NCBI GenBank assembly: GCA_963556495.2
Contig: OY747723.1
Location: forward strand, 13,300,501-13,364,500
Reading direction: 5' to 3'
Length of the DNA: 64,000 nucleotides
Origin: Valencia hispanica
Taxonomy: Eukaryota > Chordata > Actinopteri > Cyprinodontiformes > Valenciidae
This document shows, piece after piece, positions 36,233 to 46,340 of this stretch. Every line of letters starts with the position of its first letter. Positions within the stretch are counted from its first letter, which is position 1. The position numbers were made by a program, and so were the translations under genes. The notes under the pieces are model-generated. The model had not been told where the DNA came from and did no database searches. It was given only the letters and a program-made list of their open reading frames with translations.

Positions 36233-38160
36233 TTCTGACCTTCTCTGCTGCGCCGATAACGTGTAGTTGAGGGCAATTGGTTGCACCAGACTTTATTTAG
36301 GAGTCTCAGACTAAAGGGTGCCTGAACACAGACGGCGTTGGGTTTTTCTTTTTAGTTGAAAAAAAAAAATGTGCACAGGCCTGTGCACTCGGTGATAATG
36401 GTGGTACTGTGTTGCCTTCTGCGTTATCTTTGCTGTAATACCGGTACGTCGTCATCCTGAGCTGTAATTCAATGTAGCTTATTAGTTTGGCTTTGAAAAC
36501 ACACATCTTTGCATTCCTCCTCTGATAAGAAAGCCGTTGCCCACAATTAAGGGCCGTTGAAGGACATATTGAGCAGCAGCGCTCTGCTGTTATCCTTTTC
36601 CATTTCGCAGACAGATGCCAGACTCTAAGTAAAAGCATTTTTGTTCCATTCCCCCACCTCCTCTCTCTAATCCTCTTTATAAAAGCCCCATACGGGCTGA
36701 TTCTGATATTTGTATGCAGCAGGCGTGTTTTTTGTGTGTGTTTTTTTTTAAGGGGGGGGAGTGGAAAAGTAAAAGACTTTTTCTGTTTTCAGTTCATTAA
36801 ATAAATTCAGGCAGCAGCTTGGCCCTCTGTCGCCATGGAGGAAGAAGTTTTAATTTTAATTTTTGGAGCCTGCGTATCTTCCATTTTCTGCTGCCTTTGG
36901 CGTAATCCGGTTGGTAATATTAATATCTTTCAACGTGCATGGTGGATATCTGTCAGCATCTGCTCTCTGTGAGCACATATCTCTCAGCGGCCCCCACGGG
37001 TCCATTGCAGTGGCTGCATGTGCGACTTGTAGACCCGCTAAAAGCGTACGCACAAAACAGAACATCCAAAATCTTTTGTGTACTCCGCAACAATTGTCTA
37101 AGATACGTTTGTCCCCCTCGATGCGTGTTAAAGCAGCTTTATCCTCCGAGGCTGGTATTTAAATTTGACATTTGCTTCTCAAAACCTGCGTCTGCCAAAT
37201 TAATTTGGAGGGAAGGCAGATGTAATGCTGAGCATTCTCGGCATCATCATATCCCTGTTGGTCTTGTTAACGGCTTCCAATGAAAGGAGAGAAAAATATT
37301 TACACGGTCCTCACTGACTGAGATAATGAACTTTATCTTAGCTGACCTTTTAGCCTGGGTGTTTCCAATCACCGTTGAACTCAAAACCGTCTGGCTTTTC
37401 TCGCACTGAAGCAGCAGCAAGTTTACATCATCATCAGTGCTGCCAGATTAAATGCCATACGTGTAATCATCATTTTAAAGCAAGTTTCTGTCACACTTTT
37501 TTCTATTTTTTTTCACCGGAACATCAAGCAGTCTTCGAGCGATATTTGGATTGAACGTGACGTTGCGCTCGGAGGTGCTCTTTTGTCGGAGCAGCACCGC
37601 TCATACGCATCCAATGAAGGTTGTTTTGAGTCTCTCCAGGCAATGTTTTGTGGAAAGGACATTGACCACGGTACGCATCAAACCGAGACTTTTGACATAC
37701 TGTTCCACCTCTATGGCAATTTGTAAATTACATTTAACCTCAAGGTACGTTACATACATTGAGTTTCCAGACTTTTTCATTAATATAGTTGTATATTCAT
37801 AAGTTTTCATGGCATTAAAATGTAAAAAAATGGCATTGAAGTTGCATTAAAAAGCAATAAATCAGATTAGCTGATTTCCGCAGAAACCCTGTTTTAGGTG
37901 CATCTTGAAACTGGTAACTAACCCACACCTAATGACAGGTTACAGAATAGTTACTGTTTTTGTAGAAACCACTTTACAAGAGGAGCAAGCATTTGGATGA
38001 ATCAGCAGCTTAGGCAGACAGAATGGTGGGTCTGGTTGCCTTGCACTGTCAGTGGCAGACTTACTCTTCGAAAGTTGAAAAAAACGAGCTCATTTTCCTG
38101 CCGCAAAGAAGATTTTATTGAATTAATGACACAATAGGTCATATCTGGTTGAATTAATCT
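36233..38160. other. Putative intron, no gene seen
   Basis: Looks mostly single-copy. It includes an A-run (36358-36369) and a G-run at 36754-36760. Open frames at 36863-37283 on both strands overlap each other and show no family features. Possible regulatory sequence but unassigned. Confidence 0.4.
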
Positions 38161-38335
38161 CAAACATACTTTTATTTACCCCGAAGGGAAACGAAAGGTT
38201 CTTGTTTATCATATCATCCAAATATCTTTAAGGATTGTTGTGGATGGTGTGAGCTGGAAGGATATCTGGTAGCAGTCAGTCTTGCAAGAAATCTGAAGAG
38301 GCCTCTGGTTGAAGACTGTTGCTCTATGTCTAAGG
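38161..38335 (-). mobile_element. Diverged Rex1-like LINE 3' fragment
   Basis: On the + strand it reads 'cttttatttaccccgaagggaaa', then 'ggtgtgagctggaaggatatctggtagcag' and 'gaagaggcctctggttgaagactgttgctc'. These parallel in order the complement of the Rex1 copy at 56777-56975. The fragment is an older copy truncated at both sides. Confidence 0.6.
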
Positions 38336-39128
38336 CTGGGTATAGTGGCCAATTTCCTAAATCGATTTGATTTTTTATTCATAAGGTTCTGAATCGATTA
38401 ATCACGATTCAGTCTGGTCTTCAATTATTAAAATGGGTCAACCGTCTTTCAAAATACAAATGTACTTTATTTTTCTCTTCACCATAAGCAACAGGTTTTA
38501 AGTGCAAACTTGTAAATTGGACAGTTAAAACTTGAACTGTAAACAAAACTGTCTCAAGTCTCAGTCACTTCTCACTAATTCTGAGAAAAGGAGCTCATTG
38601 ACATTCTCGGGTTAGGCAGCTCCTTTTAGCAGGGACAATATCGCCCGCTGTTGAAAACATCCTCTCTGACGCAATACAGGTCCCTGGGACACAAAGGTAT
38701 TGCTTCGCAAGACGAGCCCAACGGTGGATACTCCCTTTCGTTTGACCTCCACCAGGTTCGAGGATTTTCATTTAGTCCGGCAGGATTTTTTGCCCTGTAT
38801 CTTCTGATTTCATCTTCAACCCTCGTTGCTGGAGTTTTCTGGCCAAGTTCCTTTACTGTTGGTGAGTAGACTGGCCCAAGGTGCTGGATGTCTTGGGCGA
38901 ATTTGCTTCCCCCATCTCCAGCATGTCCAGAGCGCTGTTCCACCCCGTCACAACGTCTACTGTTAGCTTGTGCGCTGGCAGTTGAAGCAGGTTCTGTCTT
39001 TCTTTAAGAATGGGGTTTGCTGTCGTACTCTGGTGTAAGAACGTTGCTATACGCCTCACTCGAGCAAGCAGACGTGACATACCAGCACACTCGTGCTCTT
39101 GAACGTCAACCTTACATCACAAAAACTA
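38336..39128 (-). pseudogene. hAT (ZBED-type) transposase C-terminal relic
   Basis: Minus-strand fragments in two frames. 39080-38853 reads RVRRIATFLHQSTTANPILK and LLQLPAHKLTVDVVTGWNSA. 38943-38626 reads IRRYRAKNPAGLNENPRTWW, then RSNEREYPPLG. This is the order of the hAT transposase and dimerisation region, with a deletion and frameshift between. The stretch at 38336-38440 ('ggtatagtggccaatttcctaaatcgattt') looks like the end of the element. The gene is non-functional, and it is interrupted on its right by the hAT insertion at 39137. Confidence 0.75.
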
Positions 39129-39136
39129 CAAAGTTG

Positions 39137-40144
39137 CAGAGATGCTCACAAGTCTCTGAGCTAGAGTCCAATTCGAGTCTCAAGTCTCTTTATTATTATT
39201 AAGTCTCCGGTTATAAGTGTTGCATCATCACCTACAGCGACCCATCCAACACTGCATAGCTATATATAAGGAATTCAAAGCATGTAATATGTTATTATGA
39301 CTCCTTTATCTATTAGCATACAGTATCAGCTTTGATTTAGATATATAATTAGTTTTGCAACATGACCAAAACACCAAGAATGTTTTGCTCTTAAGTTAAT
39401 ATCTGTATTTTGCCTTGTAGCATTAACACACAGTACAGTACAGACCTTTAGGGGATTCCTAAAAGGATATCGTAATTCCTAAAGGTTAATAAGTAAAAAA
39501 AAGTTGATAATTGTTTACACAGACTGTATTACATTAATTTTAACACCCTAGATTTTACCGCAAACTTGCGACTATAGTTAACTTTCTAAAGAAGGCGCAA
39601 TCGCTTGTTTGCCAAGGGTTAGGACCTACTGTAACATCAACACACTGAAATTATTGTATTCAGAATATAAAATATTTTATAGCACTTTTTAATCTGTGAT
39701 TGTTTGTTAAAAGTGTTCACGAGATTTCACCTTTTCCCAGCCGTCTTCTCTGCAGAAATAGGCCATCAAATAGCGTAAAAAAGAAAAACGAAACGCAATA
39801 TGTGACGGTCGGTGTAGATTTCTTATTTTTATTTTTAAAAATTTTTTTGGTCAGTGTTGAATCTGTGGCGGTCGGAGTTTAATCTGTGGTGCACCGCCAC
39901 CGATTCGTCTATATTATGTGTGGGAAACACTGTCGTGGGCAGGTTATAGGTAAAGGAGGGAGGGGAATAACAGCGAGCTCATTCGTTGTTTCCTAAAAAT
40001 AAACATTGTTCACGAGTCCCGCAGCTCGAGTCCGAGTGAGTCTGAAGTCTTTCGAGGACGAGTCTCGATTCAAGTCGGAAGTCACTGTGTGTGCGACTTA
40101 AGTCGCATTCGAGTCGGAGTCTCAAACTCGAGTCCCCATCTCTG
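39137..40144. mobile_element. hAT-type element with GAGTC-rich ends
   Basis: Ends CAGAGATG...CATCTCTG with an 8-bp flanking repeat CAAAGTTG (39129-39136) / CAAAGTAG (40145-40152), one mismatch. Both subterminal regions are packed with GAGTC/GACTC words, as 'gagtccaattcgagtctcaagtctc' on the left and 'cattcgagtcggagtctcaaactcgagtcc' on the right. The interior is AT-rich with no transposase. It sits beside the hAT relic at 38336-39128, so it may be a nested insertion. Confidence 0.75.
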
Positions 40145-40152
40145 CAAAGTAG

Positions 40153-40634
40153 TTAACAAAAAACACAGAGCAATATGTAAAACATCCAAGAGAATCACAG
40201 ACGGAGAAGGAACAACTTCCAACAAACCTTTTGGATTTCCATCCTTTTGCATGCTCGTTATTAGCCTACAAAAAACACGGCACCCTTCTTCTTCTTTTGA
40301 TTTGACTGCGGTTGGCAAATAACTTGAGGTTCACTACTGCCACCTTCCGGACTGGTATGAGGGCAGAATATTCTATTCTAATTAGCTAATTGATCAAACT
40401 GTACAACATAGAGGTGCAAATTCAGAACTACTTTTTGTACGTTTTCTAAGTTCAGTTGCGCTTGCTTCATCAATTGATGACATAAATAAAGATTTAAAAA
40501 AGAACACATGGTTTAGGATTTAAGTTGAACTTATACTTGCAACGTTGTTTGAAACAAATGACTCAAAATGACTTGAAATTCGACTTGAGGTTAACGACTT
40601 GAGACTTGCAAAACAATGACTTGCTCCCACCTCA
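40153..40634. repeat. Repeat-derived DNA with a second GACTTG-rich end
   Basis: Contains 'cttcttttgatttgactgcggttggcaaata' (about 40291-40321), a phrase seen in fish mobile DNA. At 40557-40633 there is a second GACTTG-rich stretch ending 'cttgctcccacctc', like the terminus of another element of the GAGTC type. Its partner end was not found. Confidence 0.4.
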
Positions 40635-40779
40635 GGTAAATAGGACAAGTTTAGGTATGGTAAATGTGCGAGGGATTCACTACGTATTCACACATATTAG
40701 TGACTGCTAAAATGGAAGAGTTATTTAAAACGTTTCTGTTTTCAGCAGAAGCGTGTGATGTGATCAGGAGGGTATAGAG

Positions 40780-40981
40780 CATGGGTCTCCAACTCCAGCC
40801 AGTTTTAGATGCGACTCTGGTCCAACACAGCTGATTCAAATCATCCAACTACCTCCTCAGCATGTCAAAGTTCTGCAGAGGCCTGCTAATGAGCCATCAT
40901 TTGATTCAGGTGTGCTGAACCAGGGAAAGAACTAAAACATGCAGGAGACCGGCCCTTGAGGACCGGAATTGGGCACCCCTG
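40780..40981. mobile_element. 202-bp hAT MITE with perfect 8-bp target duplication
   Basis: Imperfect inverted ends CATGGGTCTCCAACTCC and (reverse complement) CAGGGGTGCCCAATTCC are flanked by identical GTATAGAG at 40772-40779 and 40982-40989. The interior shows the usual layout of this fish family: 'cacagctgattcaaatcatc', 'ctgctaatgagcc' and 'aaaacatgcaggagacc'. Confidence 0.88.
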
Positions 40982-40989
40982 GTATAGAG

Positions 40990-42440
40990 GGTCTCTCTCA
41001 GGCGAACTTCACTTGTCCAACATAAATCAGAGGACTTCATTACGACTGCCAGGGTCTAAAAATGCTGAAATATAATGGAGTTCGCTTTGGAAAGCCAACA
41101 AACTTGAAACTAAAACGGAAATGCACGTGATTCCATACTCTTCTGTTTATTTAATTCTACAACAGACATGAGGAAACTGAGAATCGTTGTTAATCCTGTG
41201 AGTCATTGATCTTTCACTTCACCATCTTGTTGGTCTGTAAAACAAAACTCATTTTTTTATGATAATAAGGTTCCAAAATGAGGACTTCTTCTGTTGGACC
41301 TGGCTTTATGGCTCAGAGCTGATGTAAAACAGTACTGCATTAATCTATAATGTATGTTTTCAGCTTGAACTAGCTGCCAGTGTCACTGTCAGGATTTTCT
41401 TTCCTTTTTATCGGTCATCATTTAGCCTTTTAAGCCCAGAAGGCTTGCAGCCGAAGAAAAGAAACTTCACCACTGACTGGTGTTGTTGGAACAATATGTC
41501 TTTGTGTTCTAAAAGACTGACATGTTCCAGAGAAGCGTGGCGCACCCTCTTAACTAATCCCCTCCATTGTACATGTTCACAGTAGCTCCAAAGTCGAAGC
41601 CTATCGAGGAGTGAATAGATTGAAACTCTGCGCTCCAAACATGGAGGTAAAGCTTTATGTGGAGCTGGAGTGATGTTGTTTTTTTAAATATTTTTTCCCC
41701 AGTGCTTCTCAGAGTTTCCTTCATCGATTCATTTTCTTGCATTGAAACAACTCCAACAGGTCAGAAGGTGCTGAGTTAAGCTGGTTGAATCCTAAGAGAA
41801 TTTCTTTTGTTTTGGACGTGTCACTACTTCAATATGAGTTGAGGAGATGTGAGTTGGTGCACTTCTACTGTAACATAGTAAAAATGAAAGGACTTTTACT
41901 GCTATTAACCTTGGGTTTTCATCTGTTGCCTGAATAGTTCTTTTGTTTATATGTTGAATATTTTTGTGTTATACTTTAACTTACTAATACAGAGATTTTT
42001 ATCAGAGATGCGCTGAGAAATCGGCTTGTTAGCAGAAAAAATCACGTTTCCCAAAGCTCAAAACTCATGATTATTTTACTAGTAAGTAAACGCTAACAGG
42101 GGCTAACAGGACTGTCTAATTGGGGGTTTTACTGAGACAATGATTGAAATGTAGCTGTTTTTAATGTTATTTAGGTGCTTTAAAGTACACAAAGTAGATT
42201 TGTAATGTTTTTAAAATAATTTTCTTGAGCCAGTAGGTGCAAAAATGACACTTTACATGGTGAATGAATAGTCTTTTAACCCCCCAAGCTCCTAGCGGGG
42301 AGAATCCTGCCTTTACAACTTGAATCTCTCGGCAAAGTCACGTACCACACGAGAAGCAGTACCGCTTTACGGCAATCCATATTGCTGACGTTCTTTTCAT
42401 GTAAAGTTACCAGTAATGTGTGGTAACCGTAGGCGTCATT
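40990..42440. other. Putative intron, no gene seen
   Basis: No coding exon or delimited repeat recognised. Around 42270-42410 ('gcaaagtcacgtaccacacgagaagcagtaccgctt') the texture changes, possibly the edge of the repeat that follows. Confidence 0.4.
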
Positions 42441-42930
42441 TTAGCCGGGAACGCCAGGGACATGTCCCCGGCAATATTTATGATTGACGGTTTTGTCACC
42501 CACCAGTTTTATAAACCTGACGTGGAATTTCTTACCAGCGCAGATCTAACATCCACTTATGCTCCACTATTTCCGTGTGTATCCGAACTGACTGGCATTC
42601 CAGTGCAGAAAGAAACATGGCTGTATAAGTACACAGCCATGTTTATTTCTGCACGAATGCTGGAGCTTTCTTTGCTGAGGTTGATGTTACGTTCCAAAAA
42701 ATAATCATTCAAAAGTGGGTACAGGATCAACAGGTAACTGATTAACTCATATCTCTTTGATGCAAGCTTTTTTTTATTAAGAAGCATCACCCGCTCTGTG
42801 CATGTATGCACAGATGGCGCTTCCTCCATGGGGCAGGGTTGGCATACATTGTGTGATTTTTAACCCATGTCCCAGTCATGTGACAATTCTTGAGATCAGT
42901 TAGTCTTCAAAGCCGTATAAAAATACATTT
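42441..42930 (+). repeat. Unnamed dispersed repeat, long copy
   Basis: Shares its start ('agccgggaacgccagggacatg', 'ggcaatatttatgattgacgg', 'ttttgtcacccacca') and its end ('cttcaaagccgtataaaaata') with 56440-56735, in the same orientation. The middle, including a 42-base near-palindrome around 'acatggctgtataagtacacagccatgt' at 42616-42643, is not shared. Family unknown; a DNA-element origin is possible. Confidence 0.6.
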
Positions 42931-42934
42931 GTTT

Positions 42935-43935
42935 TTTGTTTTATTCAACTTCATATTAACATACAAAACAAAATATGTATATAAAAAATACACGAAGATA
43001 CTTAAAATTCATATGTACGAAAGTGGTAGAAGCCTGAATGGGCTTATATAGAAACCACTCCCTGTAAATTAACTTTTTTACAATTTTTTCAACATCATAC
43101 AGTCATAAAAAAGGAACAATCGAATATCTAAAGAAAAACAAAGATGCATTTTATGACAGTTTACGACAGCATTCCAATTCATATTTCAGACATTAAACCA
43201 GATACATTGCTCTCAGCTTCTTCTTTTGTCTATTTTTATACTTCGACAGAGATACAGAGGGTTCCACAAGGTCAACATTTGCATTCCAGAGTTTAGCACC
43301 ATGAAATCTGATTGAGAATTGTTCACGTGATATTTTATATAGCTGAAGATGCAAATAGAAGCGTGCCTAGTAAAGTAGTTGTGAATCTGAGCGTTAGTAT
43401 GAAAATATCTCTTGATATAAGAAGGCAAATTTGTATTAAAAAACACTTTAAAAAGAAAAGAACAGGTGAGAAGTCTGTTAATATCAAAATGATCAAAAGC
43501 TGTAATATATAAAACAGAGGTGCACTTGGCATGTCTGGTTTGGAATAGGTAATTATTCTTAAAAACCTTTTTTGTAAAATAAATATTTTGTTTAGGTGAG
43601 TTTTAAAGGTTGATCCACAAACAATATCATCATGAGTAAGGTGGGGATAAATTAAACTATTGGATAATGTTACAAGACATGAATTAGGAACAAAATGTCT
43701 TATTTTAATTAAAATTCAAATTGATTTTGTAATCTTTTTGCAGACATGTCTAATTTGATCTTTCCAACAAAGTTTTTCATCAATCATAACTCATAAAAAA
43801 TATGCTGACCAAACTTGCAGGATTTCTTTATTATTAATATGAATATTAATTTGATCACTGTTAGCCTATATGATTTATGTTCAGCAAATACCATATAATT
43901 AGACTTTTTGACATTTAGTGACAATTAGTTTTCGT
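42935..43935 (-). pseudogene. Non-LTR retrotransposon 3' fragment (post-RT region)
   Basis: Minus-strand, frame-broken translation gives fragments such as KTKYMVFAEHKSY (about 43920-43880), FDINRLLTCSFLFKVFFNTN and LPSYIKRYFHTNAQIHNYFT (43480-43350). These have the flavour of the C-terminal part of LINE reverse transcriptases after the catalytic motif. No YxDD motif remains. The clade is uncertain (not Rex1 and not the L2 copy seen at 34 kb). Confidence 0.65.
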
Positions 43936-44103
43936 TAAACCATTTAAAGTAATTTAAAAAAAACGGTCAAAGACGGAAAATAACGCAACCCCTGATTGAA
44001 TGTCTCTGGTATGTTGAACAGCCGACATTTATTTGATGCAGAGATTGCTTTGACTTTTACTGGCTAACGGCCTTCGGGGGGCACTATAGCAGGAAGCGTA
44101 AAA

Positions 44104-44385
44104 GTGAGACAGTCATGTGGGGAAAGATTATGCGCCAAAGAAGACACTACCGGTAGTTTTCATGCACACACCCTCATCATGGAAAACACAAGAAGAAATG
44201 CATATAATGCAGCATTTAATTTAACGGCAATGGAGCTGGTTGTCAAAGAAGGAAATAGAGCTACTGCACGTAAGCTTGGCTTCAATGAATCAATGGTGAG
44301 ACGTTGGAGAGTCGGTGTAAAAAGACAACAAAAGCTCTCTGACTCAGGAGAGGAGTGGAGGTCAGCACTGCTGGTCGGTGGGTGA
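44104..44385 (+). pseudogene. BrkDBD-type helix-turn-helix remnant
   Basis: From the ATG at 44179 the frame reads MENTRRNAYNAAFNLTAMEL, then VVKEGNRATARKLGFNESMV and RRWRV. This is a BrkDBD-like homeodomain fold found at the N terminus of many pogo/Tigger-type and other fish transposon-derived proteins. The frame ends at 44385, and the rest of any protein is missing. It lies about 80 bp before a Tc1 transposase fragment of a different family, so the two were probably joined by insertion. Confidence 0.65.
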
Positions 44386-44464
44386 ATGATTCATGTCGGA
44401 TCGACCACAAAATGAAATCGGTTGTTTCTGGCCCTTTTGCAGACATTTCCTGAAAATTTGTCAG

Positions 44465-45072
44465 AATAATGTCATCAGGTGCTCTGGACTGAAGAGTCAA
44501 AATGTGAAATATTAGGCTCTAGCAGAAGGCAGTTTGTTCACCGAAGGGCCGGAGAGCGGTACAATAGTGAGTGTCTGCAGGCAACAGTGAAGCATGGTGG
44601 AGTTTCCTTGAACATTTGGGGTCGCATTTCTGCAAATGGAGTTGGAGATTTGGTCAGGATTAATGGTGTTCTCAATGCTGAGAAATAAAGGTAGATACTT
44701 ATCCATCATGCAATACCATCAGGAGGCGCGTGATTGGCCCCAAATGTATTCGTCAGCAGGACAACGACCCCAAACATACAGCCAAAGTCATTAAGAACTA
44801 TCTTCAGCATAAAGAAGAACAAGAAGTCATGGAGGTGATGGTATGACCGGCACAGAGTCCTGATCTAAACATCATAGAGCGTGTCTGGGATTACATGAAG
44901 AGACAGAAGGATGTGAGGAAGCCTACAACCACAGATCTGTGGTTAGTTCTCCAAAATGTTTGGAACAACCTACCAGCCAGGTTCCTCCAAAAGCTGTGTG
45001 CAAGTGTACCTAGAAGAATCGATGGTGTTTTGAAGACAAAGGGTGATCTGCCTAAAACTGTTGCACAGTAGT
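44465..45072 (+). pseudogene. Tc1-like transposase relic (3' two thirds)
   Basis: The frame 44479-44688 reads VLWTEESKCEILGSSRRQFV (WxDES region, with Asp changed to Glu), ATVKHGGVSLNIWGRISANG and GDLVRINGVLNAEK, then stops. Downstream in other frames come DNDPKHT-like, SPDLNIIERVWDYMKRQ and NNLPARFLQKLCASVPRR. The copy ends with 'gcctaaaactgttgcacagta' at 45052-45072. Frameshifts and stops inactivate it. Same family as 14157-14745. Confidence 0.85.
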
Positions 45073-45103
45073 GCGTGCGTGTGCGTGTGTGTGTGTGTGT
45101 GCA
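45070..45103 (+). repeat. (GT)n microsatellite
   Basis: GT/GC dinucleotide run immediately after the Tc1 terminal repeat. Confidence 0.9.
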
Positions 45104-45855
45104 AAGAAAATGGTTTTGTTTTTGTTGCACATTCCTCTTCTGGGGTGAGTATATTATTGATGTAGCCAACATTGTTCTTTGTGCGACGATGTGGATTTTA
45201 ATGATCCTTCCCAGCCAACAACTTAGTGGTGGTTTTCAGAGGCTTTTGAAAACCAAGATAAAACACATCGGGCTTTCCACTTCTACTGATTGAATAAAGA
45301 TACGATTTTCAACACCTGTTAATACACCGTAGTGCATATTGTAATGAAACGTCTAACGGATGAATACTTGTGTATGAATAATTAATGTTTGCCGCCCCCA
45401 GCAATCTTTAAACCACCAAGTTTGTGGTTATTATCCCCTGCATTTTAAAAAACAAACCGACGCCCTTGGTGATAACACACTTCAAAACCCCAAATTGACA
45501 TAATTTGGAAGCAAACTATGACTCTGGTTACCTCAGTTGACATTGTTCCTTTTATATCTGCTGAGTATGTGCTTCTGTGGTCAGCATGATTGAAACGCGG
45601 GCGCATAGCGAGGGGGAGGGGAAAACGGCTCGTTTTTACAACAGTGATTTAAAACGGACACTAGGGGGTGCTGAAAGCACGCCAAAATTGTCCAGTGGGC
45701 CTTTAAAAATGACCTTGCAGAAAATGTGGGAAATGCTCCTACAGAGGGCTGCTTAAACAGGGAGGAAAACTACAAATGAAAAGACAACTTAACAGAGTCG
45801 AGGCGGTATTTAAGTTTTAATTTAAAAATCCAGTTAATACTATGTAGATATCGAA
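45104..45855. other. Putative intron, no gene seen
   Basis: Includes 45650-45710 ('cactagggggtgctgaaagcacgcc'), a phrase found in dispersed fish repeats. No boundaries were found. Confidence 0.4.
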
Positions 45856-45859
45856 TTAC

Positions 45860-46340
45860 TAGGGGTGTAACGATAGATTGAACTCACGAGACCAGACACG
45901 ATATCGAGATATTTAATCGGGATGAGATTTTAAAGTCACTTTGGAGGAAAACTCCAAAGACCAAATTTATGCTTCAAAAATACTTTTACTTTGCATTTTT
46001 ATTTATTCTGCCACAAACTCGACAAACGGATGTCTGTCTTTTTCTGATTTCTTGGTCATGGTCTGCAGTACAACATTTACCATTACCCAGTTGCGACTGA
46101 CAGGGGCCTCGCTGACCCCTAGACCTCCAGCCATCGGGTGTTCCTTCTTCAGCAATTAGAACAACTTGCAGTCCTTCCATATTGTTCGTGTCTTGTTTGT
46201 CACTCTGTCACCGTTTATCCTTCCCACTGGAAACCCAACGAATCTTCTATTATAACTTCATCAGCCAAAGCCATTATTACCGCAACCGGCAAGATGGCAG
46301 TCACCTTAACGAGAAATATTGTGATGTTTTAATATGCCTA
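45860..46340. mobile_element. Possible hAT element end
   Basis: Starts 'aggggtgtaacgatagattg' with 'gagaccagacacgatatcgagatatttaatcggg', a terminus style seen in fish hAT elements. The following 400 bp is not coding as it stands. The other end was not found; a weak candidate lies near 47585-47615 ('atcgattgaaataatcgattt'). Confidence 0.4.

Noticed and set aside
36660..36720. TATA-like 'tttataaaag' as a promoter
   Set aside because: No CpG enrichment, initiator or downstream exon; a chance AT-rich match.
39130..40630. CRISPR-like array suggested by repeated GAGTC words
   Set aside because: No constant repeat length or spacers, the context is a vertebrate genome, and hAT boundaries explain the block.
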